DNA from: an uncultured Microbacterium sp.
GTDB lineage: Bacteria; Actinomycetota; Actinomycetes; Actinomycetales; Microbacteriaceae
Length of the DNA: 64,000 nt
Direction of reading: 5' to 3'
Assembly (NCBI RefSeq): GCF_947488465.1
Contig: NZ_CANKZA010000004.1
Coordinates: forward strand, 186,001 to 250,000
The notes under the pieces are model-generated. The model did not search any database. It saw nothing but the letters and a program-made list of their open reading frames with translations, and was not told the origin of the DNA. The translations under genes and the position numbers were made by a program. This document shows positions 38,243 through 47,110 of the stretch, one piece after another; the first letter of the stretch is position 1, and each line of letters begins with the position of its first letter.

Positions 38243-38928
38243 CGCACCGCCTCGCCCGACGGCTCGACGCGGCTCACCGGATCCCCGCGCAGGGACATCC
38301 CGACGAGAGGGAAGATCAGGAGCGAGAGCATCCCGGCACCCACGAGTACCGAGGCGAGGCCGCTGGAGATGAGGTTCTGGTCGACGCCGATACCCGTGTC
38401 CGCGACGATGATCGGCAGCCCCGTGGCGCCGAGCAGGATCGAGATCGCGATGAGCGGCCCGAATTCTCCGACGGCGCCGAGCGCGCTGACCGCACGCCCG
38501 AACGGGGTCCGCAGTTCCCCGGCATCCCGCAGGATGGGCAACAGGGCGCCGAGCGCCGTCGAGGCGAGGGCGATCCCGACCACGATCGCGCCGAGCCCCG
38601 GTGCGATCAGAAGGCCGAGCGCGACGCCGAGCGCGAAGCTGACGAACCACCCGCCGATCGCGCGGCGACCCGTGCGCCCGCGGAGGACGGCGAACTCGAT
38701 CTCGGTGCCCGCGATGAAGAACAGCATGGCGAGTCCGAACTCGGAGAGCAGCCCGACGAACTCGGAGGGACCGGTCCAGCCGAGCACGCTCGGCCCGATG
38801 ACGATGCCGAGCACCAACTCGAACACGACGACCGGCACGCGTATCCACGCGCCCATCGCGCGCGCCGCGACCGGTGCGAGCACCGCCAGGAGCGGGATCA
38901 GCACGATCGCCGTGTCGAGATCATCCAT
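38239..38928 (-). pseudogene. CPA2 cation:proton antiporter with internal deletion
   Basis: A 229-aa reading frame whose first ~165 residues (IVLIPLLAVLAPVAARAMG; FELVLGIVIGPSVLGW; GLAMLFFIAGTEIEF) match the N-terminal half of monovalent cation:H+ antiporters-2. It then passes directly to GATGLPIIVADTGIGVDQNL, the C-terminal end of the family. About 150 residues that normally carry the middle membrane helices are missing, yet the frame is intact. TACCGT (38940-38935) precedes the ATG by 6 nt, so it is probably still transcribed. Transport function is unlikely. Confidence 0.75.
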
Positions 38929-38948
38929 ACCGGAACGGTACCGATATC

Positions 38949-40145
38949 TCAGATGCCGCCGTCGATCGAACGGACGAACTCGCCCGGTTCTTCCGGCACC
39001 ATGACCGGAGTTTCCCGGTTGAGGCTCTTGCCCCCGAAGAAGGGCTTCGACCGGGGGAAGAGGTACCAGATCACCATCAGGACGACCCCGACGAGCAATG
39101 CGCCGATGCCGACCACGAAGGTGCCGCCGATCCCCAGGAGCACCGAGTAGCCGTAGTCGACGTCGTACATGTCGATCGCCGACTTCACGAACGCGAACGT
39201 GAGCATGAGCGCGCCGAGCAACGGGAAGATGCCCTTGAACCAGAGGTCGCGGGCAGAGCGGCCCAGGTCACTGCGGAAGTACCAGATGCAGGCGAAGCCG
39301 GTGATGGCGTAGTAGAACGCGATGGCGAGACCGAGCGAGAGGATCGAGTCCTGCAGGATGTTGTCGCTGATGAGCGTCATGCCGACGTAGTAGCAGATCG
39401 CGACGGTGCCGCCGACGAGCGTCGAGAACGACGGTGTCTTGTACCGCGGGTGCACGGTCTTGAACCGTTCGGGGAGGGCCCGGTAGACACCCATCGCGAG
39501 CGTGCCGCGGGCGGTCGGGAGGATCGTGGTCTGAGTCGACGAGACCGCGGAGATGAGCACGGCGACCACGAGCAGCCAGCCCCAGGGGCCGAGGAGGCCG
39601 TCCTTGATGGCGAGGAAGAAGTCATCGGCGTTGGCCTCGTTCCCGAGGCCCGTGCCATCTTCGCCGGGGCCCGCGTACATCATCGCCGCGATCGTCACCG
39701 AGACGTACGTGAAGAGGAGGATGACGGTGGTGAGCAGCGCCGCGCGGCCAGGGATGCGTTTCGGATCCTTCGTCTCCTCGTTGAGGACGAGGCACGTGTC
39801 CCAGCCCCAGTAGATGAAGAGTGCCAGCAGCACCGCCTCCGTGAACCCGTCGAAGTCGGTGAAGGCGAAGGGGTTCAACCACTCCCAGTCGAATGCGGTC
39901 GCGCCCGGTGCCGTTCCGGCGAAGAACTGCCAGAGAGCCGCCACGACGAAGATCGCGAGGGCGAGGTACTGGATGGCGAGCAGGATGTTCTGGATGCGTT
40001 CGCCGATCTCGACGCCGCGCCAGCTCACCCAGGTCATCGCGGCGATGAAGACGACGGCGACGAGGATGATGCGCCAGTCGTTGTTCTCGAGTTCGAGGCC
40101 GAAGAGGTCCCAGAAATACACCGAGGCGATCTGGGCGAGGTTCGC
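38949..40145 (-). pseudogene. APC superfamily amino-acid/polyamine permease, 5'-truncated
   Basis: About 398 codons of an APC permease, with helices such as WRIILVAVVFIAAMTWVSW and FTEAVLLALFIYWGWDTCLV and motif NEETKDPKRIPGRAALL. Homology starts abruptly at NLAQIASVYFWDLF. Just upstream the frame reads Ala-Ala-Lys preceded by TGA (40154-40152). Full-length relatives have roughly 130 more N-terminal residues, including the substrate-binding first helices, so the protein is probably inactive. A GTG at 40121 could start a shortened product. Permeases of this kind often neighbour class III aminotransferases in polyamine catabolism, and a damaged one lies 2 kb away. Confidence 0.75.
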
Positions 40146-40217
40146 GGCTTTTCACCGAAAACTAGACCCTCGGATGCCGTGATCGCACGCGGTGGCGATC
40201 GCCGCGCCGGGCGCGTG

Positions 40218-40907
40218 TCAGCGGGGACCGGGCCGCACCGAGACGTCGGTGATGACGGCATCCGTCGGCAGATCGAGCGCTGTGAGGATCGCGGTCGCCA
40301 CCGACTCGGGGTCGATGAAACGCGCCGGGTCGTAGGCGGCACCTTCCTGCTCATGCACGCGCGCTTGCATCGGGGTCGCCGTTCGACCGGGGTACACGGT
40401 CGTCACGCGCACTCCGTGTGGTGCCTCTTCGCCGCGGAGTGCGTCGGCGAGCGCCTTCAGTCCGTGCTTCGACGCGGCGTAGGCGGCCCACTGCGGGTGC
40501 GCGGTGAGCCCTGCTCCGGAGTTGACGAACAGCACCTGGCCGCGGGCCGCACGGAGGGCGGGCAGAGCGATGCGCGTGAGTTCGGCGGGCGCGATGAGAT
40601 TGACCGCGAGCTGTGATTCCCAGGCATCCAGGGGCAGATCGGCGACGTGGCCGAGGTCGACGACCCCCGCCGCGTGGATCACGGAGTCCAGTGCTGGCGG
40701 CAGGCCCGCGGCGGCCGCCGCAAGAGATTCGGGATGCCGGAGGTCGGCGACGACGGTGCTCGACCCGGCGAACAGCGCGGTGAGGTCCGCCGCGCGATCG
40801 TCGTCGCGGGCAACGAGGACAAGTCGGTCGCCGCGATCGGCGAGCCGGCGGGCGACCGCGAGTCCGATGCCGCTTCCGGCGCCGGTGAGGAGATGGGTCT
40901 GCGTCAT
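40218..40907 (-). CDS. Short-chain dehydrogenase/reductase
   Basis: A 229-aa classical SDR with cofactor motif TGAGSGIG (residues ~8-15), HAAG in place of NNAG, catalytic Ser in FVNSGAG, and YAASK. Asp/Arg after the second strand (ARDDDR) suggests NADP(H) preference. Substrate unknown. ATG 40907 has GGGAGGA 8 nt upstream. It is divergent from the GNAT remnant, whose missing 5' part would have lain here. Confidence 0.88.
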   Translation of the reverse strand: MTQTHLLTGAGSGIGLAVARRLADRGDRLVLVARDDDRAADLTALFAGSSTVVADLRHPESLAAAAAGLPPALDSVIHAAGVVDLGHVADLPLDAWESQLAVNLIAPAELTRIALPALRAARGQVLFVNSGAGLTAHPQWAAYAASKHGLKALADALRGEEAPHGVRVTTVYPGRTATPMQARVHEQEGAAYDPARFIDPESVATAILTALDLPTDAVITDVSVRPGPR

Positions 40908-40925
40908 GCCGCCATCCTCCCACCG

Positions 40926-41249
40926 GAGCATCGGGTTGAATGGACCGGTGCCCCTGCCGACACCCGCGTCATCCAGGTCGCGAATCAGGATGCGGGGCTC
41001 ATCGCCCTCCGCGACGAACCCGACGCACGGTGGATCGAGCACTTCTCCCTCGACCCGGCGCACCAGGGCCGGGGCATCGGGAGCGCGGCATTGGAGACGC
41101 TCCTGTCGGCGACGCCCGGACGCACGCCGTTCCGCCTCAACGTCCTGCAGGGCAGCCCGGCCCGGCGGTTGTACGAGCGGCACGGATTCGTCATCGACTC
41201 CCAGGACGACGTCGACGTCTGGATGACCGCCCCCGCGCTCCGCGCGTGA
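40926..41249 (+). pseudogene. GNAT acetyltransferase remnant, 5'-truncated
   Basis: About 107 residues forming the C-terminal two-thirds of a GNAT domain, including IEHFSLDPAHQGRGIGSAAL (the Q/RxxGxG/A acetyl-CoA loop) and RRLYERHGFVI. There is no ATG, GTG or TTG in frame before the conserved part other than ones in the SDR gene's antisense. The first ~50 residues of the fold are missing, so it is likely non-functional. Confidence 0.7.
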
Positions 41250-41357
41250 GCCGCCTCCCGCCGAGCCGACACCTTCCGCCCGAGCCGACAGCATCCGTGC
41301 GCACATAGCCATGCGGCTCGCTCGAAACTCTGCGGCTCGAGGCGCGGAAGGAAGGCC
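41250..41357. repeat. Inverted repeats between convergent genes
   Basis: CGAGCC (41281-41286) and GCAT (41291-41294) can pair with ATGC (41311-41314) and GGCTCG (41315-41320). TGCGGCTCG recurs once more near 41331. A REP-like or terminator element between the GNAT remnant and the YaeQ gene. Confidence 0.5.
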
Positions 41358-41897
41358 TCAGACGATGGCGTCCTCGTGCAGCGCGGAGCTCAGCGTCGTC
41401 CCACCCATGTCCAGGAACAACTGCCCCTCGGTGACCGAGAGCACGAGGTCGTTGCGCCGCTCCAGCAGTCGCGCCGCTGCATCCACAAAGCCCGGATCGA
41501 AGCTGCGCACGACGATGTCCTCTGCCCGGTGGATCCGCTTGCCGGCGAGCCGCGTGATCACCTTGGCCGGATCGCGGTGCGTGTAGACGATTGTCCGGTC
41601 GGCCGCCTTGCTGCCGAAATGCAGACGCTCCGCCTCGGGCGCACCGATCTCGATCCAGGCGACGAGTCTGCCGGTCATGTCGCGCACCAACACGGCGGGC
41701 TCATCGGTCTGCGAGATGCCCTCGCTGAACACGATGCCCTCCTGGTACTCCAGCAGGTAGGCCAGGATCCGGGTGACCATGTACGCGTCGGTCTCGGACG
41801 GATGCCGGGCAACGCGGAGCGGGATCTCCTCATAGACGCCGCGATCGACGTCAGCCAGCTGCACGGAGAAAGTATGGATTGTTGCGCCGATGGCCAT
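41358..41897 (-). CDS. yaeQ: YaeQ family protein
   Basis: A 179-aa protein with the YaeQ hallmarks: VQLADVDRGVYEEIPLRVA, RHPSETDAYMVTRILAYLL, and WIEIGAPEAERLHFGSKAAD. YaeQ proteins have a restriction-nuclease-like fold. The E. coli member can complement RfaH loss, but the reaction is unknown. TAGGCT (41911-41906) lies 8 nt before ATG 41897. That box coincides with the point where homology of the divergent aminotransferase remnant begins. Confidence 0.9.
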   Translation of the reverse strand: MAIGATIHTFSVQLADVDRGVYEEIPLRVARHPSETDAYMVTRILAYLLEYQEGIVFSEGISQTDEPAVLVRDMTGRLVAWIEIGAPEAERLHFGSKAADRTIVYTHRDPAKVITRLAGKRIHRAEDIVVRSFDPGFVDAAARLLERRNDLVLSVTEGQLFLDMGGTTLSSALHEDAIV

Positions 41898-41909
41898 GAC
41901 GACCGAGCC

Positions 41910-42743
41910 TATCGGCCCTGGTCGTACGCGCATCCGCCGGCAATCGAGCTTGCTGCGCGACTGGCCGATATGGCGCCCGGCGACCTCAACCATGTCTTCT
42001 TCTCCACCGGGGGAGGCGAAGCCGTCGAGACGGCGTTCAAACTCGCCAAGCAGTACTGGAAGCTGCAAGGCAAGCCAGGAAAGCACAAGGTGATCTCCCG
42101 CTACATCGCCTATCACGGCACCCCGCAGGGGGCGCTCGCCATCACCGGCCTCCCGGCCATGAAGGCGATGTTCGAACCGATCACCCCGGGCGGCTTCCGC
42201 GTGCCGAACACCAACTATTACCGGGCCGCCGCGCAGGGGTTCACCGGCGCCACCCCCGAGGAATTCGGCGTCTGGGCGGCCGACCGTATCGAGGAGATGA
42301 TCCAGTTCGAGGGCCCCGACACGATCGCCGCCGTCTTCCTGGAGCCGGTGGCCGCCGCCGTCGCGATGGCGAACCTCGACATCTTCGAAGAGGAGTCGCT
42401 CCTGCAGAACGTGCGCGAGAATTCGCCGGTGTTCCGGTCGACGCTGGAGAAGCTCACCGATCTGCCGATCGTCGGGGACGTCCGCGGCGACGGCTACTTC
42501 TTCGGCATCGAGCTCGTCAAGGACAAGGCCACCAAGGCCACGTTCGACGACGACGAATCCGAGCGCCTGTTGCGCGGGTTCCTCTCCGGGGCGCTCTACA
42601 ACGCCGGCCTTTACTGCCGGGCCGACGACCGCGGCGACCCGGTGATCCAGCTCGCCCCGCCGCTGACGACGGGGCCGGCGGAGTTCGACGAGATCGAGCA
42701 GATCCTCCGGGGCGTGCTCACCGAGGCGTGGAGCCGCCTCTGA
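41910..42743 (+). pseudogene. Class III aminotransferase, truncated and internally deleted
   Basis: Codons for PWSYAHPPAIELAARLAD, then HVFFSTGGGEAVETAFKLAKQ and IAYHGTPQGALAITGLPAMK, match omega-amino-acid/aspartate aminotransferase-family proteins from about residue 95 onward; the N-terminus is missing. After AAVFLEPV the frame jumps to AAAVAMANLDIFEEESLLQ. This skips roughly 95 residues that carry the cofactor-binding Asp and the PLP lysine. The remainder (GDGYFFGIELVKDKATK to the end) is intact. It cannot bind PLP covalently, so it is inactive despite an open frame. Probably once partnered with the APC permease in polyamine or beta-alanine breakdown. Confidence 0.85.
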
Positions 42744-42746
42744 CGC

Positions 42747-43466
42747 TCACGCGACGGCAGTGCCGAAGAGCGTTCCGACGAGGAACGTCGCGCCGAGTGC
42801 GAGCGCGCCGCCGATCGTGATCCGGAGGATCGCGCGTCCGCGATCGGCGCCGCCGATCCACGCGGCGACGTACCCGGTGATCGCGAGGGCGATGAGCACA
42901 GCGACGAACGTGAACCAGATGCGCATCGGGTGCGGGAGCAGCAGGATCGTCGCCATCGGCAGGAGGGCGCCGACCGTGAAGGCCACCGCCGACGCGAACG
43001 CGGCGTGCCAGGGGCTCACGACGTCGTCCTGGTCGATGTTCAGCTCGGCGGAGAGGTGCGCCGCCAACGCGTCCCGCTCGGTGAGCTCCTCGGCGACCTT
43101 CGTCGCGGTGTCCTCTGACAGGCCCTGCGCGCGGTAGAGCCCGACGAGCTCCGCGAACTCCGCCTCCGGCTCTTCGGCCAGCTCCCGCCGCTCCTTCTCG
43201 ATGAGCGCCTTCTCGCTGTCGCGTTGGCTGGACACCGAGACGTATTCGCCCAGAGCCATCGAGATCGCGCCACCGACGAGGGCGGCGGATCCCGCCAGGA
43301 GCACGGGCATCACCTCGGAGCTCGCCCCGGCCACACCGACGACGACCGCAGCCGTGGAAACGATGCCGTCGTTCGCACCCAGCACGCCGGCGCGCAGCCA
43401 GTTGAGCCGCTGGGCGATCCCCATCTGGTGCGGCTCGTCGAGGTGCGTTCCTGCCGGAGTGGTCAT
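42747..43466 (-). CDS. VIT1/CCC1-family Fe2+/Mn2+ transporter
   Basis: A 239-aa membrane protein with GVLGANDGIVSTAAVVVGVAGA and GAISMALGEYVSVSSQRDSE, signatures of the vacuolar iron transporter family. A Glu-rich cytoplasmic metal-binding segment follows (EKALIEKERRELAEEPEAEF), then three C-terminal helices. Likely exports or sequesters iron or manganese. TACCGT (43478-43473) lies 6 nt before the ATG, a leaderless start. Confidence 0.92.
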   Translation of the reverse strand: MTTPAGTHLDEPHQMGIAQRLNWLRAGVLGANDGIVSTAAVVVGVAGASSEVMPVLLAGSAALVGGAISMALGEYVSVSSQRDSEKALIEKERRELAEEPEAEFAELVGLYRAQGLSEDTATKVAEELTERDALAAHLSAELNIDQDDVVSPWHAAFASAVAFTVGALLPMATILLLPHPMRIWFTFVAVLIALAITGYVAAWIGGADRGRAILRITIGGALALGATFLVGTLFGTAVA

Positions 43467-43585
43467 ACCACCACGGTAGGCCGACCGATGCACGCGCGCC
43501 ACGAAGGTGAGCCGACCCAAAGCGCGGCCGCCCCTGCTCCCGGGACCCGTAGGGTGGGTCCGGGACGGGCGCAACAGGGGGCACG

Positions 43586-44773
43586 GTGAAGACGGCGGAA
43601 GATCTGACGCGACGGGACACGATCGCGGGATACGGACCCATGCGGCCCGCGAGCGAGCCCGATCTCTACGGGTTGGTCCAGATCGCCGCGACGGTCTGCG
43701 GCATCCCTTACGCCACGGTGAACATCATCGACGACCGGTGGCAGTACGAGGTCGCCACCGTCGGTTCCGAGGCGGCCATGTGCGCGATAGAGGATTCGAT
43801 GTGCGCCGTCGTCCTCGCAGACGGAAAGCACGTCGTCGTTCCGGACGCACGCTCGGACGAACGTTTCGCCGACAACCCGTTCGTCACGGGCCGGCTCGAC
43901 GACGTGCGCTTCTACGCGTCGAGTCCCCTGGTGACCCCCGACGGGGTCGTCATCGGCACCCTGTGCGTCTTCGACCGGAAGCCGGGCGACCTCACCTCCG
44001 AGCAGAGCCACGCGCTCGACGTCCTGGCCGGCCAGGTCGTCGACGTCTTGGAGCTGCGGCGACTCACCCGTGAACTCGGTCGGTCCAACGACGAGCTCTC
44101 GCAGTTCGCCGGTCAGATCAGCCACGATCTGCGCAATCCGTTGACCGCGCTCATCGGACAGCTCGAGCTCGCCGCCGACGGTCTCGCGCTCGACGACGAT
44201 CCGATGGTCGAGCGCGCGCTGACGCACGCCGAATCGGCGGCGGCCCGCATGGACGACATGGTCGCTGTGCTGCTCGCGTATGCACGCATCGGCGGCGGCG
44301 AACTCCGCCGCATCCCGGTCGACCTCGCGGCGACTGTCGAGACCGCCGTCGACGACCTCTCCGTCGCGATCGCCGCCGCCGGCGCCACGGTCACCCACGA
44401 CGCGGCGCTCACCGTCACCGGTGACCCGACGCTCCTCCACGTTCTCCTGCAGAACCTCATCGCCAACTCGGTCAAGTTCTCGCGCGGGGCGGGCGCCGAT
44501 CCGCACATCGAGATCACCGCTGCCGCCACCGCGACCGGGTGGCGCATCACCGTCGACGACAACGGTCCGGGTGTTCCCAAAGATCAGCGCGAGCGCATGT
44601 TCGAGCTCATGGAACGCGGCGACACGGGCCAGGCGCCGGGGCTCGGTCTGGGGCTCGCGACGTGCCGGCGCATCGCACAGGCACATGGAGGACGCATCGG
44701 CCTGGAAGAGTCACCGCTCGGGGGCGCGCGGGTCTGGCTTTTCCTTCCCGATCACCACGCGCCGGGCGCGTAG
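43586..44773 (+). CDS. GAF-domain sensor histidine kinase
   Basis: A 395-aa cytoplasmic kinase. Residues ~25-155 are a GAF domain (YATVNIIDDRWQYEVATVGS; FYASSPLVTPDGVVIGTLCV). Residues ~170-230 are HisKA with the phosphorylated His in ISHDLRNPLTALIGQLELA. The rest is HATPase (LQNLIANSVKFS; VDDNGPGVPKDQRERMFE; GLGLGLATCRRIAQAHGG). No membrane segment, so it senses an internal signal. No response regulator lies beside it. GTG start with a GGGGG-type site. Confidence 0.9.
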   Translation: MKTAEDLTRRDTIAGYGPMRPASEPDLYGLVQIAATVCGIPYATVNIIDDRWQYEVATVGSEAAMCAIEDSMCAVVLADGKHVVVPDARSDERFADNPFVTGRLDDVRFYASSPLVTPDGVVIGTLCVFDRKPGDLTSEQSHALDVLAGQVVDVLELRRLTRELGRSNDELSQFAGQISHDLRNPLTALIGQLELAADGLALDDDPMVERALTHAESAAARMDDMVAVLLAYARIGGGELRRIPVDLAATVETAVDDLSVAIAAAGATVTHDAALTVTGDPTLLHVLLQNLIANSVKFSRGAGADPHIEITAAATATGWRITVDDNGPGVPKDQRERMFELMERGDTGQAPGLGLGLATCRRIAQAHGGRIGLEESPLGGARVWLFLPDHHAPGA

Positions 44774-46230
44774 TCCTTCAGGAAGACGCCGAAAAGGTCC
44801 TCGCCCGCTTCGCCGCGGACGATCGGGTCGTACACGCGCGCGGCGCCGTCGACGAGATCGAGGGGCGCGTGGAAACCCTCTTCCGCCAACCGCACCTTCG
44901 TCGGATGCGGTCGTTCATCGGTGATCCAGCCGGTGTCCACGCTCGTCATGAGGATGCCGTCGGTCTCGAACATCTCGCGTGCGCTCGTGCGGGTGAGCAT
45001 GTTGACGGCCGCCTTCGCCATGTTCGTGTGCGGATGCCCGGGGCCTTTGTAGCCGCGGTTGAAGACACCCTCCATCGCACTGACATTCACGATGTAAGTG
45101 CGCGCGGCGGGGCTCGCGGCCATCGAGGCGCGGAGCTTCGAAATCAGCAGGAACGGCGCCGTGGTGTTGGCCAGCTGCACCTCCAGCATCTCCAGAGGAT
45201 CGACCTCATCCACGCTCTGCGTCCACGAGTTGACGTCGTGCAGATCGGGGATGAGACCACCGGCGTCGATCGCGGTGCCGGCGGCGAGTCGCTCGAGGGA
45301 GCTCGATCCGGCCGCCATCGCCTGCTCGGTGAGTTCATCCGCGCGGGACGCTGCGGCCGCGAGGATCGGGTGCGCCGTCACCGAGCGCTCGAGCGCCTGC
45401 GGATGCTGATCGTTCGTGTGTCCGAAGGTCACGAGCGCCGGCAGTGGCCCGTCCGGCAGCGGAGCGAGTTCGGCATCCACGAGCGGCTGATAGGCACCCG
45501 GCGAGCGCCGCACCGTCTGCGTCGCGTTGTTGATGAGGATGTCGAGGGTGCCGCTGGCGGCGACATCCTCGGCGAGTCCGAGCACCTGGGCGGGATCGCG
45601 CAGGTCGATGCCGACGATCTTCAGCCGGTCGATCCACTCGGGAGCATCCGGCAAGCTCGAAAACCGGCGCACCGCATCGCGCGGGAAACGCGTCGTGATA
45701 GTCGTATGCGCACCGTCGCGCAAGAGCCGGAGCGCAATGTACATGCCGATCTTCGCGCGCCCCCCGGTCAGCAGCGCCCGCTTGCCCGTGAGGTCCGTGC
45801 GCGCCTCGCGCTTGCGGTGACTCATCGCCGCACAGTCCGGGCACAGCTGGTGGTAGAAGGCATCCACCAACGTGTACGGCCGCTTGCAGATGTAGCAGGC
45901 GCGGGCTTTCAGCAGGGTCCCGGCGGTCGGCGCCGTCGTCGACGTCGAAATCGGGATGCCGCGGGTCTCATCGTCGATGCGATCGGGAGCGCCCGTGGCG
46001 GTCGCCGCGACCACGGCCCGGTCGGACTCGGCGACGAACGCGCGGGCAGCTTTGCGCCGCGAGACCTTCACGGCCTTGAACATCTTGCCGGTGGCCTGGC
46101 GCACGGTGACGAAGTCGGGGTGGTCCTGGTCCACGGCATCCAACTGCGCGAGCACGCGGAGCGTGGCGGCGAGGTCGTCGGGGTCGATACCGCTCGGCGG
46201 CAGATCAGCGGGTGGGGTCGTCTCGGGCAC
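44752..46230 (-). CDS. SDR oxidoreductase with N-terminal extension and zinc ribbon
   Basis: A 492-aa protein. Residues ~1-110 are a helical extension. Around 110-140 a zinc ribbon CYICKRPYTLVDAFYHQLCP has four cysteines in two CxxC pairs. From ~150 an SDR Rossmann domain follows (RALLTGGRAKIGMYIALRLL; LDILINNATQTVRRSPGAYQ), with a large insert before the C-terminal part. The cofactor motif is TGGRAKIG rather than TGxxxGIG. GTG 46230 is chosen for GGGAGAA 7 nt upstream; it is divergent from the Nudix gene. Its 3' end overlaps the end of the GAF kinase gene tail to tail. Substrate unknown. Confidence 0.85.
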   Translation of the reverse strand: MPETTPPADLPPSGIDPDDLAATLRVLAQLDAVDQDHPDFVTVRQATGKMFKAVKVSRRKAARAFVAESDRAVVAATATGAPDRIDDETRGIPISTSTTAPTAGTLLKARACYICKRPYTLVDAFYHQLCPDCAAMSHRKREARTDLTGKRALLTGGRAKIGMYIALRLLRDGAHTTITTRFPRDAVRRFSSLPDAPEWIDRLKIVGIDLRDPAQVLGLAEDVAASGTLDILINNATQTVRRSPGAYQPLVDAELAPLPDGPLPALVTFGHTNDQHPQALERSVTAHPILAAAASRADELTEQAMAAGSSSLERLAAGTAIDAGGLIPDLHDVNSWTQSVDEVDPLEMLEVQLANTTAPFLLISKLRASMAASPAARTYIVNVSAMEGVFNRGYKGPGHPHTNMAKAAVNMLTRTSAREMFETDGILMTSVDTGWITDERPHPTKVRLAEEGFHAPLDLVDGAARVYDPIVRGEAGEDLFGVFLKDYAPGAW

Positions 46231-46287
46231 AGGAGATTCTCCCACGGAGCGCCTGGACGCCCGCCCGTCGGATGCTAGCGTTCCAGC

Positions 46288-46680
46288 GTGCCCGAAGCCC
46301 GCATCCATGTCTCGGCCGCCGTCATCACCGATGCGGCCGGACGCCTGCTGCTCGTCCGCAAGTCCGGCACGACAGCGTTCATGCAGCCGGGAGGCAAACC
46401 AGAGGTCGGGGAGAATGCTGCCGAGACCCTCGCCCGCGAGCTGGGCGAAGAACTGGGTCTGACGTTGGATGCCGCGGACTTCGTCGCGCTCGGCGAGTTC
46501 ACGGCCGCCGCCGCCAACGAACCCGGGCACCTCGTCATCGCCGATGTGTTCACCGTCGACATCGGCGCGCAGCATCCGGTCGCCGCGGCCGAGATCGCAG
46601 AACTCCGCTGGGTGACGCGCGCTGATGCGGCCACTCTCGAGGTCGCGCCGCTGGCCCGCGAGTACTTCCTCCCCACCTGA
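46288..46680 (+). CDS. Nudix hydrolase
   Basis: A 130-aa Nudix protein with a complete box: GGKPEVGENAAETLARELGE followed by ELGL (GX5EX7REUXEEXGU). Length suits MutT-like nucleoside-triphosphate or nucleotide-sugar hydrolases. The GTG at 46288 follows TAGCGT (46276-46281) by 6 nt, a leaderless start. Substrate unknown. Confidence 0.9.
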   Translation: MPEARIHVSAAVITDAAGRLLLVRKSGTTAFMQPGGKPEVGENAAETLARELGEELGLTLDAADFVALGEFTAAAANEPGHLVIADVFTVDIGAQHPVAAAEIAELRWVTRADAATLEVAPLAREYFLPT

Positions 46681-46690
46681 CCCGGTTCGC

Positions 46691-46738
46691 GGGGCAGTTG
46701 TCGCCGCATCCGGGTGGTGAAGCGGCATCACCTGCCCC
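46691..46738. repeat. Palindromic element GGGGCAG...CTGCCCC
   Basis: GGGGCAG (46691-46697) pairs with CTGCCCC (46732-46738), and inside it GCCGC (46703-46707) pairs with GCGGC (46722-46726). A REP-like hairpin after the Nudix gene and just before a gene remnant. Confidence 0.6.
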
Positions 46739-46759
46739 GTCAAGCCCCCTCGGCGCGCG

Positions 46760-47029
46760 TATGGCGAGTGGCTGGCGTTCGGAGCGTTCGCCGCAGCCTC
46801 AGTCAGTGGATTCATGGTGGCCATCGCCTTCAGCGATGCCGCCGGCCTGCAATGGGCTGCCCCGACCGCATCCCTCCTCGGTTGGGGCATGACGCTGGCG
46901 AGTGCGCTGACCCTGGCGGCCACCTCCGTCCCCCGTCTGCGTCCGTTCTTCGGGCTCTTCGAGCGCCTCATCTACGTCGGGATGTTTGCTCTCTCGGCCT
47001 TCGCGGCGACGGCCCTTCTCGCCACCTGA
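46760..47029 (+). pseudogene. DUF998-like membrane protein remnant
   Basis: About 89 codons in frame beginning YGEWLAFGAFAAASVSGFMV and ending FGLFERLIYVGMFALSAFAA, which resemble the last three helices of DUF998 membrane proteins (~200 residues). The upstream half is absent; instead a palindromic element abuts it. An ATG at 46814 could start a 71-aa piece. Probably a decayed gene. Confidence 0.55.
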
Positions 47030-47110
47030 CCTCCCCCACCCCCGGCGCGCCTGCGCTGCTCAGAAAGGAACTCCCTGGACGCTCTGTCGTCGATCGACCC
47101 CGCCATCACC

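Noticed and set aside
40647..40925. N-terminal extension of the GNAT reading frame
   Set aside because: It is the antisense of the SDR gene and has no acetyltransferase features; the GNAT is instead treated as 5'-truncated.
46814..47029. Independent 71-aa membrane protein
   Set aside because: Family-like sequence continues in frame upstream of the ATG to ~46760, so it is better explained as the tail of a decayed DUF998-like gene.
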